Under the pieces are notes generated by a model. It saw only the letters and a list, made by a program, of their open reading frames with translations, was not told the DNA's origin and did not search any database. From positions 186,001-250,000 of the forward strand of contig JAKALP010000005.1 of NCBI GenBank assembly GCA_021824175.1: a stretch of DNA of 64,000 nt. The letters run 5' to 3'. Made by a program: the position numbers and the translations under genes. The DNA comes from Deltaproteobacteria bacterium (GTDB taxonomy: Bacteria > Desulfobacterota > Desulfobacteria > Desulfobacterales > Desulfosarcinaceae). Shown one piece after another: positions 1-9,179 of this stretch (the stretch's first letter is position 1; the number at the start of each line of letters is the position of its first letter).

Positions 1-193
1 CCAGCCAGGGGCGATCCAGGCAATCTTTAATCATATCTTCCGACACCATGCGCGAATCGGAATCATTCCAATTCCCGCTAAGATCAATGGTCTCATCGAC
101 ATCCTTGCGATCGACTCGCACCGAAGAGCATCCGGCCATCAAGAGGGCGGCGCATCCGAGAATGATCCATATCGCGGCAATTCTTTTGATCAT
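1..193 (-). CDS. LpoB-like lipoprotein, 3' part outside window
   Basis: Reading leftward from ATG at 193 gives an open frame that runs off the window edge. The N-terminus is a lipoprotein signal: Lys-Arg, a hydrophobic stretch, then a lipobox L-M-A-G-C with the lipidated Cys near residue 22. It continues SSVRVDRKDVDETIDLSG and NWNDSDSRMVSEDMI, which resembles the start of the penicillin-binding-protein activator LpoB family (outer-membrane lipoproteins that stimulate PBP1 synthases). An AAGGAG ribosome site lies just upstream. Family assignment rests only on about 64 residues, so it is a likely rather than a certain match. Confidence 0.7.
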   Translation of the reverse strand, partial: MIKRIAAIWIILGCAALLMAGCSSVRVDRKDVDETIDLSGNWNDSDSRMVSEDMIKDCLDRPWL

Positions 194-329
194 TTTTGAT
201 ACTCCTTCATTTTACGCTGGGTTGATCTCCAGAGGGTAAGTGAATCACTGGGCTATAGGCTAACACAGATCGGGCTTTGGCGTAAAGTGCGCGGGATCAT
301 GACAATTCATTCGCCCCGTCTGGTAACAC

Positions 330-1277
330 TTATGCCTTGGCGGCGCCTGTTTTCCCAGATAGAATTTTCTCTATTTCGCCTTGAAGGAAAGCATAACTGG
401 TATTGCAATTGTGGCAGCGGATCTCCACGGGAAATGGTCCGTTGTGAGCCAAATCCTGCAAATCGGCTAACGGCAGCATAGCCAACATGGATTGAATTTG
501 AGCCTGATTGCAATGGCACATGAACTCGACGCCGCGCGAATCGATCAAGCGAGGGGCTTGTCCGGCAAAAGTTTGCATCAACCATTGGCTGGGAAATGTC
601 GCTTCATTGACTACATGGCCCATGGAAGGCAAATCGCGCACCAGGCTTTCCAGTTGCGCTAAAACGCCTTCATCCGCCCCCGGCAATGCCTGGAAAAAAA
701 GACCGCCGGCGCCCTGGACCTCTCCCTGTTTATCGAAGACGACGCTCAAGGAAAAGGATGTCGGTAATTGCTCCGATTTTAAGAAGTATACCGCCAAATC
801 CTTGGCCATACTGCCATGTTCCATCATCACCTTGCCAGTAAAGGGATGCTTGGCGTCTTCCAGATATTTGGTGACCGCAAGAAATCCAGCGCCGAAAAAG
901 GGAGAGAGATTAAAACTCTCCAAGGGCTTGTGGATGGGGATGGGCACCTGCTTCAGGTAGCCGCGTACCTCTCCGAAAGCATTGCACTCTACTGTCAATC
1001 CCTTGATGGGGCCAGAACACTCCACGCCAATGTGAATGCGATCGCGGCCTTTGAGGCCGGCCGAGAGCAGCGCCGCCGCCAGGTAGGCATGGCCCAGGGC
1101 CAGAGTCTCCAAAATTCCCAGCTCATGATTCCAGCGCATTTCATTGACCATGCGCGTGCCGTTGACCACCACGCCGCGAATGGTATCCTGGGCCATGACA
1201 AAATGATAAAGTTTGTCACGGGTGCTGGCCAGCAGTTGTTCTTTGAGTGTGTCGCCGAAGATCTTCTTCTTAATCAT
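330..1277 (-). CDS. hslO: Hsp33 redox-regulated chaperone
   Basis: A 315-residue protein matching Hsp33, the cytosolic holdase chaperone activated by oxidation. The zinc/redox switch is intact at the C-terminus: Cys254-His-Cys256 and Cys288-x2-Cys291. The N-terminal core has the family's GHAYLAAALL-type helix region. I chose ATG at 1277 because AAGGGG sits 7 nt upstream; a GTG at 1304 overlapping the upstream gene's stop would add nine residues. It follows the lytic transglycosylase gene by about 25 bp, so the two are probably cotranscribed. Length is normal for the family. Confidence 0.93.
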   Translation of the reverse strand: MIKKKIFGDTLKEQLLASTRDKLYHFVMAQDTIRGVVVNGTRMVNEMRWNHELGILETLALGHAYLAAALLSAGLKGRDRIHIGVECSGPIKGLTVECNAFGEVRGYLKQVPIPIHKPLESFNLSPFFGAGFLAVTKYLEDAKHPFTGKVMMEHGSMAKDLAVYFLKSEQLPTSFSLSVVFDKQGEVQGAGGLFFQALPGADEGVLAQLESLVRDLPSMGHVVNEATFPSQWLMQTFAGQAPRLIDSRGVEFMCHCNQAQIQSMLAMLPLADLQDLAHNGPFPVEIRCHNCNTSYAFLQGEIEKILSGKTGAAKA

Positions 1278-1300
1278 GTAACCCCTTAACCTTTCTCTAC

Positions 1301-2440
1301 TCACGGCCCATGCGGTTTATCGGTCTGCGGGTAAATCACCAACCGATCACCCGGACGAAGGGTTTTGCGCATATCGATGCGGTTCCAGATGAGCAACGCG
1401 GCCAAGGGGACATTGAAATTGCCGGCAATGGAGGAGAGTGAATCGCCTTCCTGCACAATATAAATGCGCTGTTCGCGCTCCTGTTGATGGGCGGCAGACA
1501 GCTCTTTGAAGCGGTCAGCAAACCCTTCGGCGCTTCCCTTTGGCACACGCATCAAATGGCTTCCGGCCTGAAGATAATGGCCGCGCAAATGGGGATTGAG
1601 ATCCTTGATCTCTTTGAAATAAGAATGGGCCGCGTCCGCTACAACCCGAATGGGTGTTTCCTGCGCGCATTCCACCTGCACGGTATCGAAGACCAGTGGC
1701 TTGTAGAAATCCTGGGACGAGATGTTGAACCCATAAGTCTTGGGGTTTTCAATCAACTGTTTGACGGCCTGAATGCGAAAAATGAACCTCTGGGTTTCCA
1801 GTGGCAGATAAAGCTTGTAGAAATCATCGGTCTTCTGCTCCAGGATTTCGGCCTCCAGGCCCTCTTCGCCCATGTTGTAAGCCGCCAGGGCCAAAGTCCA
1901 TGAAGAGAATTTGTCATGCAGGGTCATCAAATACTTCAAGGCCGCGGGTGTCGACAGGAACAGGTCCCGGCGCTGGTCGATGAATTCATCCACCGTCAAG
2001 CCGTTATTGCGAGCCGTCTCCGGCAATAGCTGCCAGAACCCGATGGCGCCCCTGGATGAGCCCGCGTGGGGAAGCAAGGCGCTCTCCACGATGGGCAGGT
2101 ATTTGATATCTTCGGGCATGCCGGCCTTTTTAAGCTCTTGAGCGATAAATGGCAAAAAGCGCGTGCTGCGTTTGAGCCACAAAATGGCTTGGGGTTTGTC
2201 TCCCAAGACCAGCAGCATCTCCTTTTCATAGCTCTCGCGCACATCCGACAGGCCCGTGGGCACAGTCTCACCGCACAGGGCAAGGCCTTTGGGCATCGCT
2301 ACATTGAATTCAGCGCTCGAACCCAGAAGGGTCGCCGGCATCATTAAAAGCAAAAGCAGCCATAACCAAAGAAAGCATTTGGAACCGAATGTTTTGCCGA
2401 TCAGTAAATGGCGAATCACCTGTTGTGATTTAGAATGCAT
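1301..2440 (-). CDS. MltD-like lytic transglycosylase with LysM
   Basis: A 379-residue secreted murein hydrolase. A signal/anchor segment covers about residues 20-42. The GH23 SLT-type domain follows, with the catalytic Glu119 in PIVESAL, the conserved RGAIGFWQLLPETA motif (about 130-143) and LALAAYNMGE further on. A single LysM domain (about 326-370, EGDSLSSIAGNF) would bind peptidoglycan. E. coli MltD carries two LysM domains, so this is a shorter relative. It acts in the periplasm, cleaving glycan strands to 1,6-anhydromuramic ends. It is upstream of hslO on the same strand. Confidence 0.9.
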   Translation of the reverse strand: MHSKSQQVIRHLLIGKTFGSKCFLWLWLLLLLMMPATLLGSSAEFNVAMPKGLALCGETVPTGLSDVRESYEKEMLLVLGDKPQAILWLKRSTRFLPFIAQELKKAGMPEDIKYLPIVESALLPHAGSSRGAIGFWQLLPETARNNGLTVDEFIDQRRDLFLSTPAALKYLMTLHDKFSSWTLALAAYNMGEEGLEAEILEQKTDDFYKLYLPLETQRFIFRIQAVKQLIENPKTYGFNISSQDFYKPLVFDTVQVECAQETPIRVVADAAHSYFKEIKDLNPHLRGHYLQAGSHLMRVPKGSAEGFADRFKELSAAHQQEREQRIYIVQEGDSLSSIAGNFNVPLAALLIWNRIDMRKTLRPGDRLVIYPQTDKPHGP

Positions 2441-2521
2441 CAGGATAGCTCCATCCCCAAAGTCTGCCCGCTATTTTTAGTGATTGACGGGCTTGGTTGC
2501 TGCGATTCGGGTTGTCCATTC

Positions 2522-3502
2522 CTAAAATGTGAAGCAACACTCCGGGTCCGCTCCATCGAAAAAACGCTGGACCACCTCTTGATATTGAGCCGCGCCGTGC
2601 ACCTTGCGAATCTGCTTGAGCAGGTGCGCGCCATCGCAAAAGGCGCCCGCGAAATACCCCCAATACCCTTTCATACTATCCGCCAGGTGGACCGGACCAT
2701 GGCGTACAGCGGCATAGCGTTCAAACAGGGTATCATGAAATCGCCTGAAACGATCCAGACAGTCTATGCCTCCTGGCGCCCCCCTACCCTTAATCATGAC
2801 CGGCAAATACGGGTTGGCCAGCACGCCCCGTCCGATCATCCAGGTTGAAAGCGCGGGAAAGCGGGCTTGCAGCGCCTTAAAATCCCGTACTTCATTAACA
2901 TCGCCATTGTATATCACATCGGCCCGAAGAGATGCCAAACACTGCTCAAAAACATCCAGATCAACACGCCCTGTATACATCTGCTCCCCGGTGCGCGGAT
3001 GAATGATGATTTCTTTAATCGGGTAGCGGTTGAACACGGGAATCAATTTAAAAAATTCGTCCGGCTGCCGCCGGCCCAGGCGAGTCTTGATGCTGAGCTG
3101 GTTGGGGATCTTCTTAAATACCGCCTCAAGAAAAGCGTCGATCAAATCCGGATGGGGCAGCAGACCCGACCCTCGCATTTTCTTGGCCACCTTGGCAAAG
3201 GGGCAACCCAGATTCCAATTGACCGTCCCATGGCCGAGATCAAACAAGGCCTTGGACAAGGTGATGAACCGGTCGGCCGTCTTGCTCAAGATTTGCGGCA
3301 CAATGGGCATCAACCGGTTGTTTTCAGGCAGTACTTCTTTGAGCTGGCTGGCCTTGAGGCGGGTGCCGGCGATGGTGGTTAAAAAGGGAGTGACCGCCCA
3401 ATCAATGCCGTCGAAGAACTCAGCGTAGGTGTTACGAAATATAGCGCCGGTCAAGCCCCGCAAGGGAGCCAAACAAATCCGAGGTTCAGACCGTTCATTC
3501 AT
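2522..3502 (-). CDS. tRNA-dihydrouridine synthase
   Basis: A 326-residue FMN-dependent enzyme that reduces uridine in tRNA to dihydrouridine. It begins with the APLRGLTGAIFRN phosphate/flavin region, and carries the catalytic Cys100 in NWNLGCPFAK followed by MRGSGLL, which is diagnostic for Dus proteins. Later motifs include KTRLG, IIHPRTGEQMYTG and VIYNGDV. The proposed start is ATG 3502; the open frame extends further upstream only by running through the preceding lipoprotein gene. The short TIM-barrel variant with I-HPRTGEQ-Y is DusC-like, but the exact position modified cannot be told from sequence. Confidence 0.92.
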   Translation of the reverse strand: MNERSEPRICLAPLRGLTGAIFRNTYAEFFDGIDWAVTPFLTTIAGTRLKASQLKEVLPENNRLMPIVPQILSKTADRFITLSKALFDLGHGTVNWNLGCPFAKVAKKMRGSGLLPHPDLIDAFLEAVFKKIPNQLSIKTRLGRRQPDEFFKLIPVFNRYPIKEIIIHPRTGEQMYTGRVDLDVFEQCLASLRADVIYNGDVNEVRDFKALQARFPALSTWMIGRGVLANPYLPVMIKGRGAPGGIDCLDRFRRFHDTLFERYAAVRHGPVHLADSMKGYWGYFAGAFCDGAHLLKQIRKVHGAAQYQEVVQRFFDGADPECCFTF

Positions 3503-3509
3503 AGCGAGC

Positions 3510-3953
3510 CTACGGGCCCATGCGCGCCTGTAATTCCAGGGCACGCTGCCGGGCGACGAAGACGCGGTCGTTGAGCAAGGTTTTGAATTTGAACCAATTG
3601 AAGGCGGCTTGGCTGCCGAACCCGCAGATCGGCACCGTTGGATCAAACTCCCCGCCCATGCCCTGCAGCGTATCGGCCTGCAACAGCCCGGAATCCACAT
3701 ACAACGCCATATTGTTGCCCATGTGGGTGATGAACTCCGGAGACAACCGCACCATGGCCCGGGTAACATAACCGGCTCCTTGATCAAGGGACAAGACCTC
3801 GCCGACCCGTTCGCCTTTGAAATACACCCCCTGCTCACCCAGCTGGACCAGCCCTTCAAACATCACCGCATGGCCTTCTTGCTTGGCTTTGGCGCAACCC
3901 GAAAACAGAGCCAATATCGACAAGAGCAACAGGATTCCAACCCGACGCCGCAT
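3510..3953 (-). CDS. MCE/MlaD-domain-like lipoprotein
   Basis: A 147-residue predicted lipoprotein: MRRR, a hydrophobic segment, and a lipobox ending at Cys20 (F-S-G-C). The segment HAVMFEGLVQLGEQGVYFKGERVGEVLSL resembles the short beta-barrel of MCE domains such as MlaD, which bind lipids in the periplasm. It is far shorter than MlaD and lacks the C-terminal helical needle. It ends 7 bp before the dihydrouridine synthase start, so the two are likely cotranscribed, though no functional link is evident. MCE assignment is moderate; a generic small lipoprotein is the alternative. Confidence 0.6.
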   Translation of the reverse strand: MRRRVGILLLLSILALFSGCAKAKQEGHAVMFEGLVQLGEQGVYFKGERVGEVLSLDQGAGYVTRAMVRLSPEFITHMGNNMALYVDSGLLQADTLQGMGGEFDPTVPICGFGSQAAFNWFKFKTLLNDRVFVARQRALELQARMGP

Positions 3954-4688
3954 AAATTCCTCCTGATCCCCCGGATCGCCGGGGCAACGCTAATGGATCA
4001 TTAAAAAGGAGTTTTCGTTACCATACCTGGCAGGACTAGGGCAAGCAAAACACCGCCGGTCAGAGCAGGCGCGTTGATGCGTTGATTAGTTGATGGGTTG
4101 GCGGGTTGATTCGTTGGCGTCTTCTCTCCAATCTACCTCTTAACACTTCCCCATAGAGGTTATTGAAAAATCTTTGTGCCTTTATGCTTTTCCAGAAGTA
4201 CAATTGCCATGATCCACCAATTACTTCCTATTTCCAAATTTCTACCGAGCTGCGCAAAGTTGAATGACCGCGACGGCAATTTTACGGATTGCCTCTCGAT
4301 CTGTTCCTGAAACCTTATGCACCTGTTGCTTGCAAGGCGGGCGGAATGGACTTAATCGAAGGGTCATGATGTTATCCTTTCATTGCTATCGGCGGAAATT
4401 TTTTATCTGCTGTGTGGCATGTGTCGGAATGAAATCAGAAGCAATGTCTCCGCATCCGTTGAACTCGGTTAAGTTTACCTGGACCGATTTAAGCATACCC
4501 ATTCGTAAAATCAACAAAAACCATCTGATCCGAACACTACTGAATTCTTTTCGGCACCATCTTGAAAATACGATGCGGTCGGCCTTAACTAAAAGCACTA
4601 TTATTCATACTTGTTTAATCAGGATCTGTTAACAAGTTTGTTTTTTAGATCTAACATGGCCGAAAAATGCCAGTTAAATGGATTGCGT
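3954..4688 (+). other. 735-bp stretch with no convincing gene
   Basis: No protein here resembles a known family. One 122-residue open frame (4264-4632) is present but is Cys/Arg-rich at its start, lacks a good ribosome site and does not look like a real protein. A 7-bp-period GTTGATT tract lies at 4071-4119. The rest is AT-rich towards 4688 and probably holds the promoter of the metal-efflux cluster. Confidence 0.4.
4071..4119. repeat. Heptad TTGATT tract, copy 1
   Basis: Imperfect tandem units of 7 bp built on GTTGATT / GTTGATG / GTTGGCG are seen here. The same motif recurs between genes at 48370, 54144 and 61361 in this window. Confidence 0.6.
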
Positions 4689-4988
4689 ATGCATCGGCTG
4701 AATCGTCACATTTTGATTGTGACTCTCTTTTTTGAGTTATCTGTTCTGGTCCAAACGGCCGAAGCTGTGACCTGCCTTGCCCTAACGGCATGCGCGCCGA
4801 TGCCCCACGCCGGCCACCACCGCAGTGATCATTCGCCTGGCCACCACGCCTCAAAAAACAGCGACCATCACAATTGTCTATGTCTGCAATGGACCATGGA
4901 GGCGGAATCTTGCTCCACGGAGCTGGTTAAAGCCATACCGTTCCGGCCATCGAGCATCTGTCAAACGCCAATAATGCCGCCGCCGTGA
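4689..4988 (+). CDS. Small His/Cys-rich secreted protein, metal-efflux associated
   Basis: From ATG 4689 this is a 99-residue protein with a signal peptide (about residues 8-26, ending AEA), then a Cys/His-rich segment: CLALTACAPMPHAGHH, HSPGHHASKNSDHHNC, with eight His between residues 40 and 61. Small His-rich exported proteins of this sort commonly precede RND-type copper/silver efflux genes, and cusB begins about 330 bp downstream. A metal-binding role is inferred from composition and context only. An in-frame ATG at 4656 is an alternative start, but would put extra residues before the signal peptide. Ribosome site is weak. Confidence 0.5.
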   Translation: MHRLNRHILIVTLFFELSVLVQTAEAVTCLALTACAPMPHAGHHRSDHSPGHHASKNSDHHNCLCLQWTMEAESCSTELVKAIPFRPSSICQTPIMPPP

Positions 4989-5319
4989 CCACTCTTCAAT
5001 CCGTTGCGTTAGACATCTTTTCCCATAACAACAAGTACCCGCTCCTCGATCATCTTGTCTTACCCTCCCCATGCCCGCTTTATCTCCAGATCCAAACTCT
5101 GCTGTGTTGAATCAATAAAATCCTACTTTAATGCGCCGTTGCGGCACGTGAAGTACTATCTTCGCGTCCGCGGGGTCCCAGTCCCCGATTTCAGGGTATT
5201 CAGTTCACCGTGTCGTCAGTGTTTTGCTTCTGACGGACCGAGCAAATCCCTCTCCAATGCGATCGGCGCCACGGCCGTGAACGATGATTCACCATTTGAT
5301 CAAAGAAGAAGGAGCCAAA
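4989..5319 (+). other. 331-bp gap upstream of cusB
   Basis: No gene is supported. The stretch ends with the AAGAAGGAG ribosome site of cusB. A short open frame across it only reflects overlap with the cusB reading region. Confidence 0.4.
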
Positions 5320-6471
5320 ATGAAACCCGCTCTGCGCCGAGCATTGTCTTTGCTGTGTATGCCAATACTATTCCTGGCCGTCGGTGCTTTATTGGCCGAA
5401 ATTCCTGCTTTTGGACTCTCCAAATCCGCCCTGGCGTCGGACGCGCCGCTCAAGGCCGGCATGATCGATCCCAAGACCGGCAAGAAGATTAAATACTGGG
5501 TGGCGCCCATGGACCCCACCTATATCCGCTATGAACCCGGCAAATCGCCCATGGGCATGGACCTGGTGCCGAAGTACGAAGAAGAAGACGAAGCAAAGGA
5601 ACCCGCCTCAACCATTCGCATCGACCCGGTCACCATCCAGAATATGGGGGTGCGCTACGGCATGGTGGCCCGCGCCCACGCCCAGCGCATGCTCAATGCC
5701 GCGCGCCAGCGCCTGGAGTACTGGGATCTCACTGAAGCCCAAATTCAGGATATCGAGAAGAAAGGCGCGATCTACAAAGAGTTGTCGGTCTACTCACCGA
5801 CCGCTGGCGTCGTAATAAAAAAAGATGCTTACGAAGGTCACTACGTGACGGCCGGCGCCCATCAATTTGATATCGCCGATCTTTCAACAGTGTGGGTCGA
5901 TGCAGATATTTATGAATATGAACTGCCCTGGGTGCACAAGGGCATGCCGGCCCGCATGGAGCTGCCCTACCTGCCCGGCCGGACCTTCTCCGGCCAGGTC
6001 CTGTTTATCTACCCCTATCTGGACACCAAAACCCGCACCGCCCGCCTGCGTCTGACTTTCGACAACCGCGACGGCCAGCTCAAACCGGGAATGTACGCCA
6101 ACGTCTATCTGCAATCAGCGCTGCCGAGCGATGCCCTGGTCATCCCGCAGGAAGCGGTCATCGACAGCGGTGTGCGCAAACTGGTTTTCGTGGCTCGCGA
6201 CAAAGGCAAATTCGAACCGCGGGAAGTACAGCTGGGCGTGGAAGGCGACAACTATGAGATCCAGGTGCTCAAAGGCTTGAAGGAGGGCGAGAAGATCGTG
6301 GTCTCGGGCCAATTTATGCTCGATTCGGAAAGCCGTCTGCGCGAAGCAATCCAGAAAATGCTGGAACCGCAAAAGGCCGAATCCCAGGCCGAAGATCTGG
6401 ACAAGAAGAATATGACCAAGGATGACGACTTGGAGATGAAAGACATGGATATGGGAAATACGCCCAAATGA
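5320..6471 (+). CDS. cusB: CusB-type RND adaptor with internal deletion
   Basis: A 383-residue membrane-fusion protein of the CusB family, which links the inner-membrane RND pump to the outer-membrane channel. It has a signal segment (about 8-40), then the heavy-metal-binding domain typical of this family (YWVAPMDP, KSPMGMDLVPKY, residues 59-86). The C-terminal barrel domains are well conserved (IADLSTVWVDADIYEYELPW, FMLDSESRLREA). Between residues about 118 and 119 the sequence jumps from the start of the first barrel (NMGVRYGMVAR) straight to the hairpin region (AHAQRMLNAARQRL). Relatives have roughly 70-80 residues there, covering the first lipoyl half-motif. The frame is kept, but function is doubtful. 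Ribosome site AAGAAGGAG precedes ATG 5320. Confidence 0.8.
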   Translation: MKPALRRALSLLCMPILFLAVGALLAEIPAFGLSKSALASDAPLKAGMIDPKTGKKIKYWVAPMDPTYIRYEPGKSPMGMDLVPKYEEEDEAKEPASTIRIDPVTIQNMGVRYGMVARAHAQRMLNAARQRLEYWDLTEAQIQDIEKKGAIYKELSVYSPTAGVVIKKDAYEGHYVTAGAHQFDIADLSTVWVDADIYEYELPWVHKGMPARMELPYLPGRTFSGQVLFIYPYLDTKTRTARLRLTFDNRDGQLKPGMYANVYLQSALPSDALVIPQEAVIDSGVRKLVFVARDKGKFEPREVQLGVEGDNYEIQVLKGLKEGEKIVVSGQFMLDSESRLREAIQKMLEPQKAESQAEDLDKKNMTKDDDLEMKDMDMGNTPK

Positions 6472-6579
6472 GTGTTGTCATCGGATTCCCGGCATTCGGC
6501 CTGAAGACCATACCGATCAGAAAGCTGAAAGCCTTGAGTAGAATTCGCATTGCGAGCTGTCGGCGCAGAGGAATATCAC

Positions 6580-8603
6580 ATGATCGCAAAAAACATTGAA
6601 CTGTCCATTCTGAATAAATTCATGGTCCTGCTGGCAACTCTGTTCGTCATTGCCGCGGGCATTTTCGCCATTGCGCGCATCCCGCTGGATGCCATCCCCG
6701 ATTTGTCGGATGCGCAGGTGATCATCTTCACCGAGTTTCCGGGCCAGGCGCCCCAGGTGGTCGAAGATCAGGTCACCTATCCGCTGACCACGGCCATGCT
6801 GGCGGTGCCATACGCCAAAGTCGTGCGCGGCTATTCGTTTTTCGGGCTCTCTTTTGTCTACGTGATCTTCGAGGACGGCACGGACCTCTACTGGGCCCGC
6901 AGCCGGGTGCTGGAGTATCTCAATTTTGTCTCCGGCCGTCTTCCCCAAGGAGTCACGCCCTCTCTGGGACCAGATGCCACGGGCGTGGGCTGGGTGTACG
7001 AATACACCCTGGAGAGCGACCGCCATGACCTGGCCCAGCTGCGCTCGATCCAGGACTGGTTCCTGCGCTACGAGCTGACCAGCGTGCCGGGCGTGGCTGA
7101 GGTGGCATCCATCGGGGGCTACGTCAAGCAGTACCAGGTCATCGTGGACCCCAACCGTCTGCGCGCCTTCAACATTCCGTTGCAGATGGTGCGCAACGCC
7201 ATCCAGCGCAGCAACCGCGATGTCGGCGGCCGCCTGGTGGAGATGGGCGAGACCGAATTCATGGTGCGGGGTCTGGGATACATCAAGAATATCGACGATC
7301 TCTACAACATTCCCCTCAAAGTCGATGACCAGGGCACGCCCGTGTTGCTGCGCAACGTGGCCACGGTGAAGATCGGCCCCGAGCTGCGGCGCGGCCTGGC
7401 CGACAACAACGGCGAGGGGGAAACGGTCGGCGGCGTGATTGTCATGCGCTACGGCGAAAACGCCCTGAAGGTCATCGAAAACGTCAAACAGCGGCTGCAC
7501 CAGCTCGAGGCCAGCCTGCCCGCGGGCGTGCACCTGCGCAGCGTGTATGATCGTTCCGGCCTGATTTTGCGGGCCGTGCACAATCTGAAGCACACGCTGA
7601 TCGAAGAGAGTTTGATCGTCGCTCTGGTCTGCATTTTGTTCCTGGTCCACTTTCGCAGCGCCCTGGTGGGTATCCTCACCCTGCCCCTGGGCGTATTCAT
7701 CAGTTTCATCATCATGAGCGCGGTGGGCGGCATGAATATCACCCAAACCGTCGAGGGCCAGGAGCGCTACCCGGTCAACCTGCGCTACGGCAGCGAGCTG
7801 CGCGATACACCCGAAAAGCTGCGGCGCATCCTGGTGCCCACGCCCCTGGGGGCCCAGATTCCCATCGGCCAGCTGGCTGACATCCGCATCGTCAAGGGGC
7901 CACCGGTGGTCAAAAGCGAGAACGCCCGGCATACGGCCTGGGTCTATGTGGATATCAAGGGAATTGACGTCGGCTCCTTTGTCAAGGCCGCCCAGCAGGC
8001 CGTGAGCGCCAAAGTCAACCTGCCACCGGGCTACAGTCTGCTGTGGAGCGGGCAGTATGAGTACATGGTGCGGGCCCAGAAACGCCTGATGATCGTGGTG
8101 CCCATGACCCTGATCATCATCTTCGTACTGCTCTACTTCAATTTAAAAACATCACCGAGAGCCTCATCGTCATGCTCAGCGTGCCCTTTGCCCTGACCGG
8201 CGGCTTCTGGCTCATGGAACTGCTGGGATACAACATGAGCGTGGCCGTGGGTGTAGGGTTCATTGCCCTGGCCGGGGTGGCCGCTGAAACCGGTGTGGTG
8301 ATGCTGATCTACCTGGATATCGCCTACGAGAAGTACAAGGCCCAGTACGGGGATCAGTTCAACCGCGACCATTTGCAGGCAGCCATTGAAGAAGGCGCGG
8401 CCCTGCGGGTGCGGCCCAAAATGATGACCGTAGTGGCCATCATGGCTGGCCTGATGCCCATCATGTGGTCCCACGGCACGGGCTCGGAAGTAATGAAACG
8501 CATTGCCGCGCCCATGGTGGGCGGCATGGTCAGCGCCACCATTCTCACCCTGATCGTGGTGCCGGCCATCTACGGAATCTGGAAAGGACGGAAGATAAAG
8601 TGA
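6580..8603 (+). pseudogene. cusA: CusA-type RND pump, internally deleted and frameshifted
   Basis: Starts at ATG 6580 after GAGGA with a clear CusA N-terminus and first periplasmic domain. At about 7717 (residue ~379) it passes from the end of the second membrane helix (GVFISFIIMS) directly into AVGGMNITQTVEGQ, which in intact pumps lies about 300-330 residues later. Membrane helices 3-6 and part of the second periplasmic loop are therefore missing, in frame. At the A-run 8145-8149 the frame is lost; adding one A restores NITESLIVMLSVPFAL, which continues in the other frame to TGA 8603. Intact CusA proteins are over 1000 residues, so this cannot encode a normal pump. The deletion makes it a pseudogene even if the frameshift is a sequencing error. 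Confidence 0.85.
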
Positions 8604-8687
8604 ACCCTGCGCCCCATCAGGCGCTATTCCAATCCAACGAGACTTCTACCGAAGACTCACACACAACCACTGAAGGAGGAATCAGTC

Positions 8688-9167
8688 ATGCGTAAAAGTA
8701 TCTTTATCACGACCATCGTATTTGCTCTCTGGCTCATCCCCGGCCGCCGAAGGCCATGAGGGTGAGCACCAAATGGGTTCAAACATAAGATGGAGGGCAT
8801 GGAGAACAAGCAAGACATGGGCGGCATGAACGAATTCAAACACAGTGCCACGGTGGACGGTATCCGGGCCGAGTTCGAAGTGATGAGCCTGGCCAGCATG
8901 AACATGAAAGACCCCCAGGGCAATACCCACCACATCATGGTCAAGTTCTTCAAGGAGGGCATGGACCATCCCATGCAAGGCGTGGAGGGTAAAATCAAAG
9001 TCATTGGCCCCGATAAGAATGAGCAGACCAATGCCCTGAAGGATTACAACGGCATCCTGGCCGCCAGCTTTACTTTCAAAGAGAAAGGCGATTACGGTGT
9101 CATTTGTCTCTTCAAAACCGGTGACCAGAAGCATACCGCGAAATTCTGGTACACCCTGAAGGAATAA
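8688..9167 (+). pseudogene. Met-rich periplasmic protein of Cus cluster, frameshifted
   Basis: ATG 8688, well placed after AAGGAGGAATC, starts a signal peptide (MRKSIFITTIVFALWLI) that stops at TGA after 24 codons. A second frame supplies SPAAEGHEGEHQMG, and a third frame from about 8786 supplies the body KMEGMENKQDMGGMNEF to TAA 9167. Two single-base changes (about 8736 and about 8783) would join them into one protein of roughly 158 residues. The body is rich in Met and His (SLASMNMKDPQGNTHH, EGMDHPM) and ends KFWYTLKE, consistent with a periplasmic copper-binding accessory. Only the body, from ATG 8790, is open as it stands. Confidence 0.65.
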
Positions 9168-9179
9168 AAGGAAACCGGC

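Noticed and set aside
4264-4632. 122-codon frame before the efflux cluster
   Set aside because: No ribosome site, no domain, unusual composition for this genome.
6517-7932. 471-codon open frame on the minus strand over cusA
   Set aside because: Composition is His/Gln/Asp-rich with no family match; it is the antisense shadow of a GC-rich cusA.
8136-8172. Programmed frameshift in cusA
   Set aside because: There is an A-run, but no slippery heptamer with a stimulator was evident, and the protein also lacks its middle part, so a defect is simpler.
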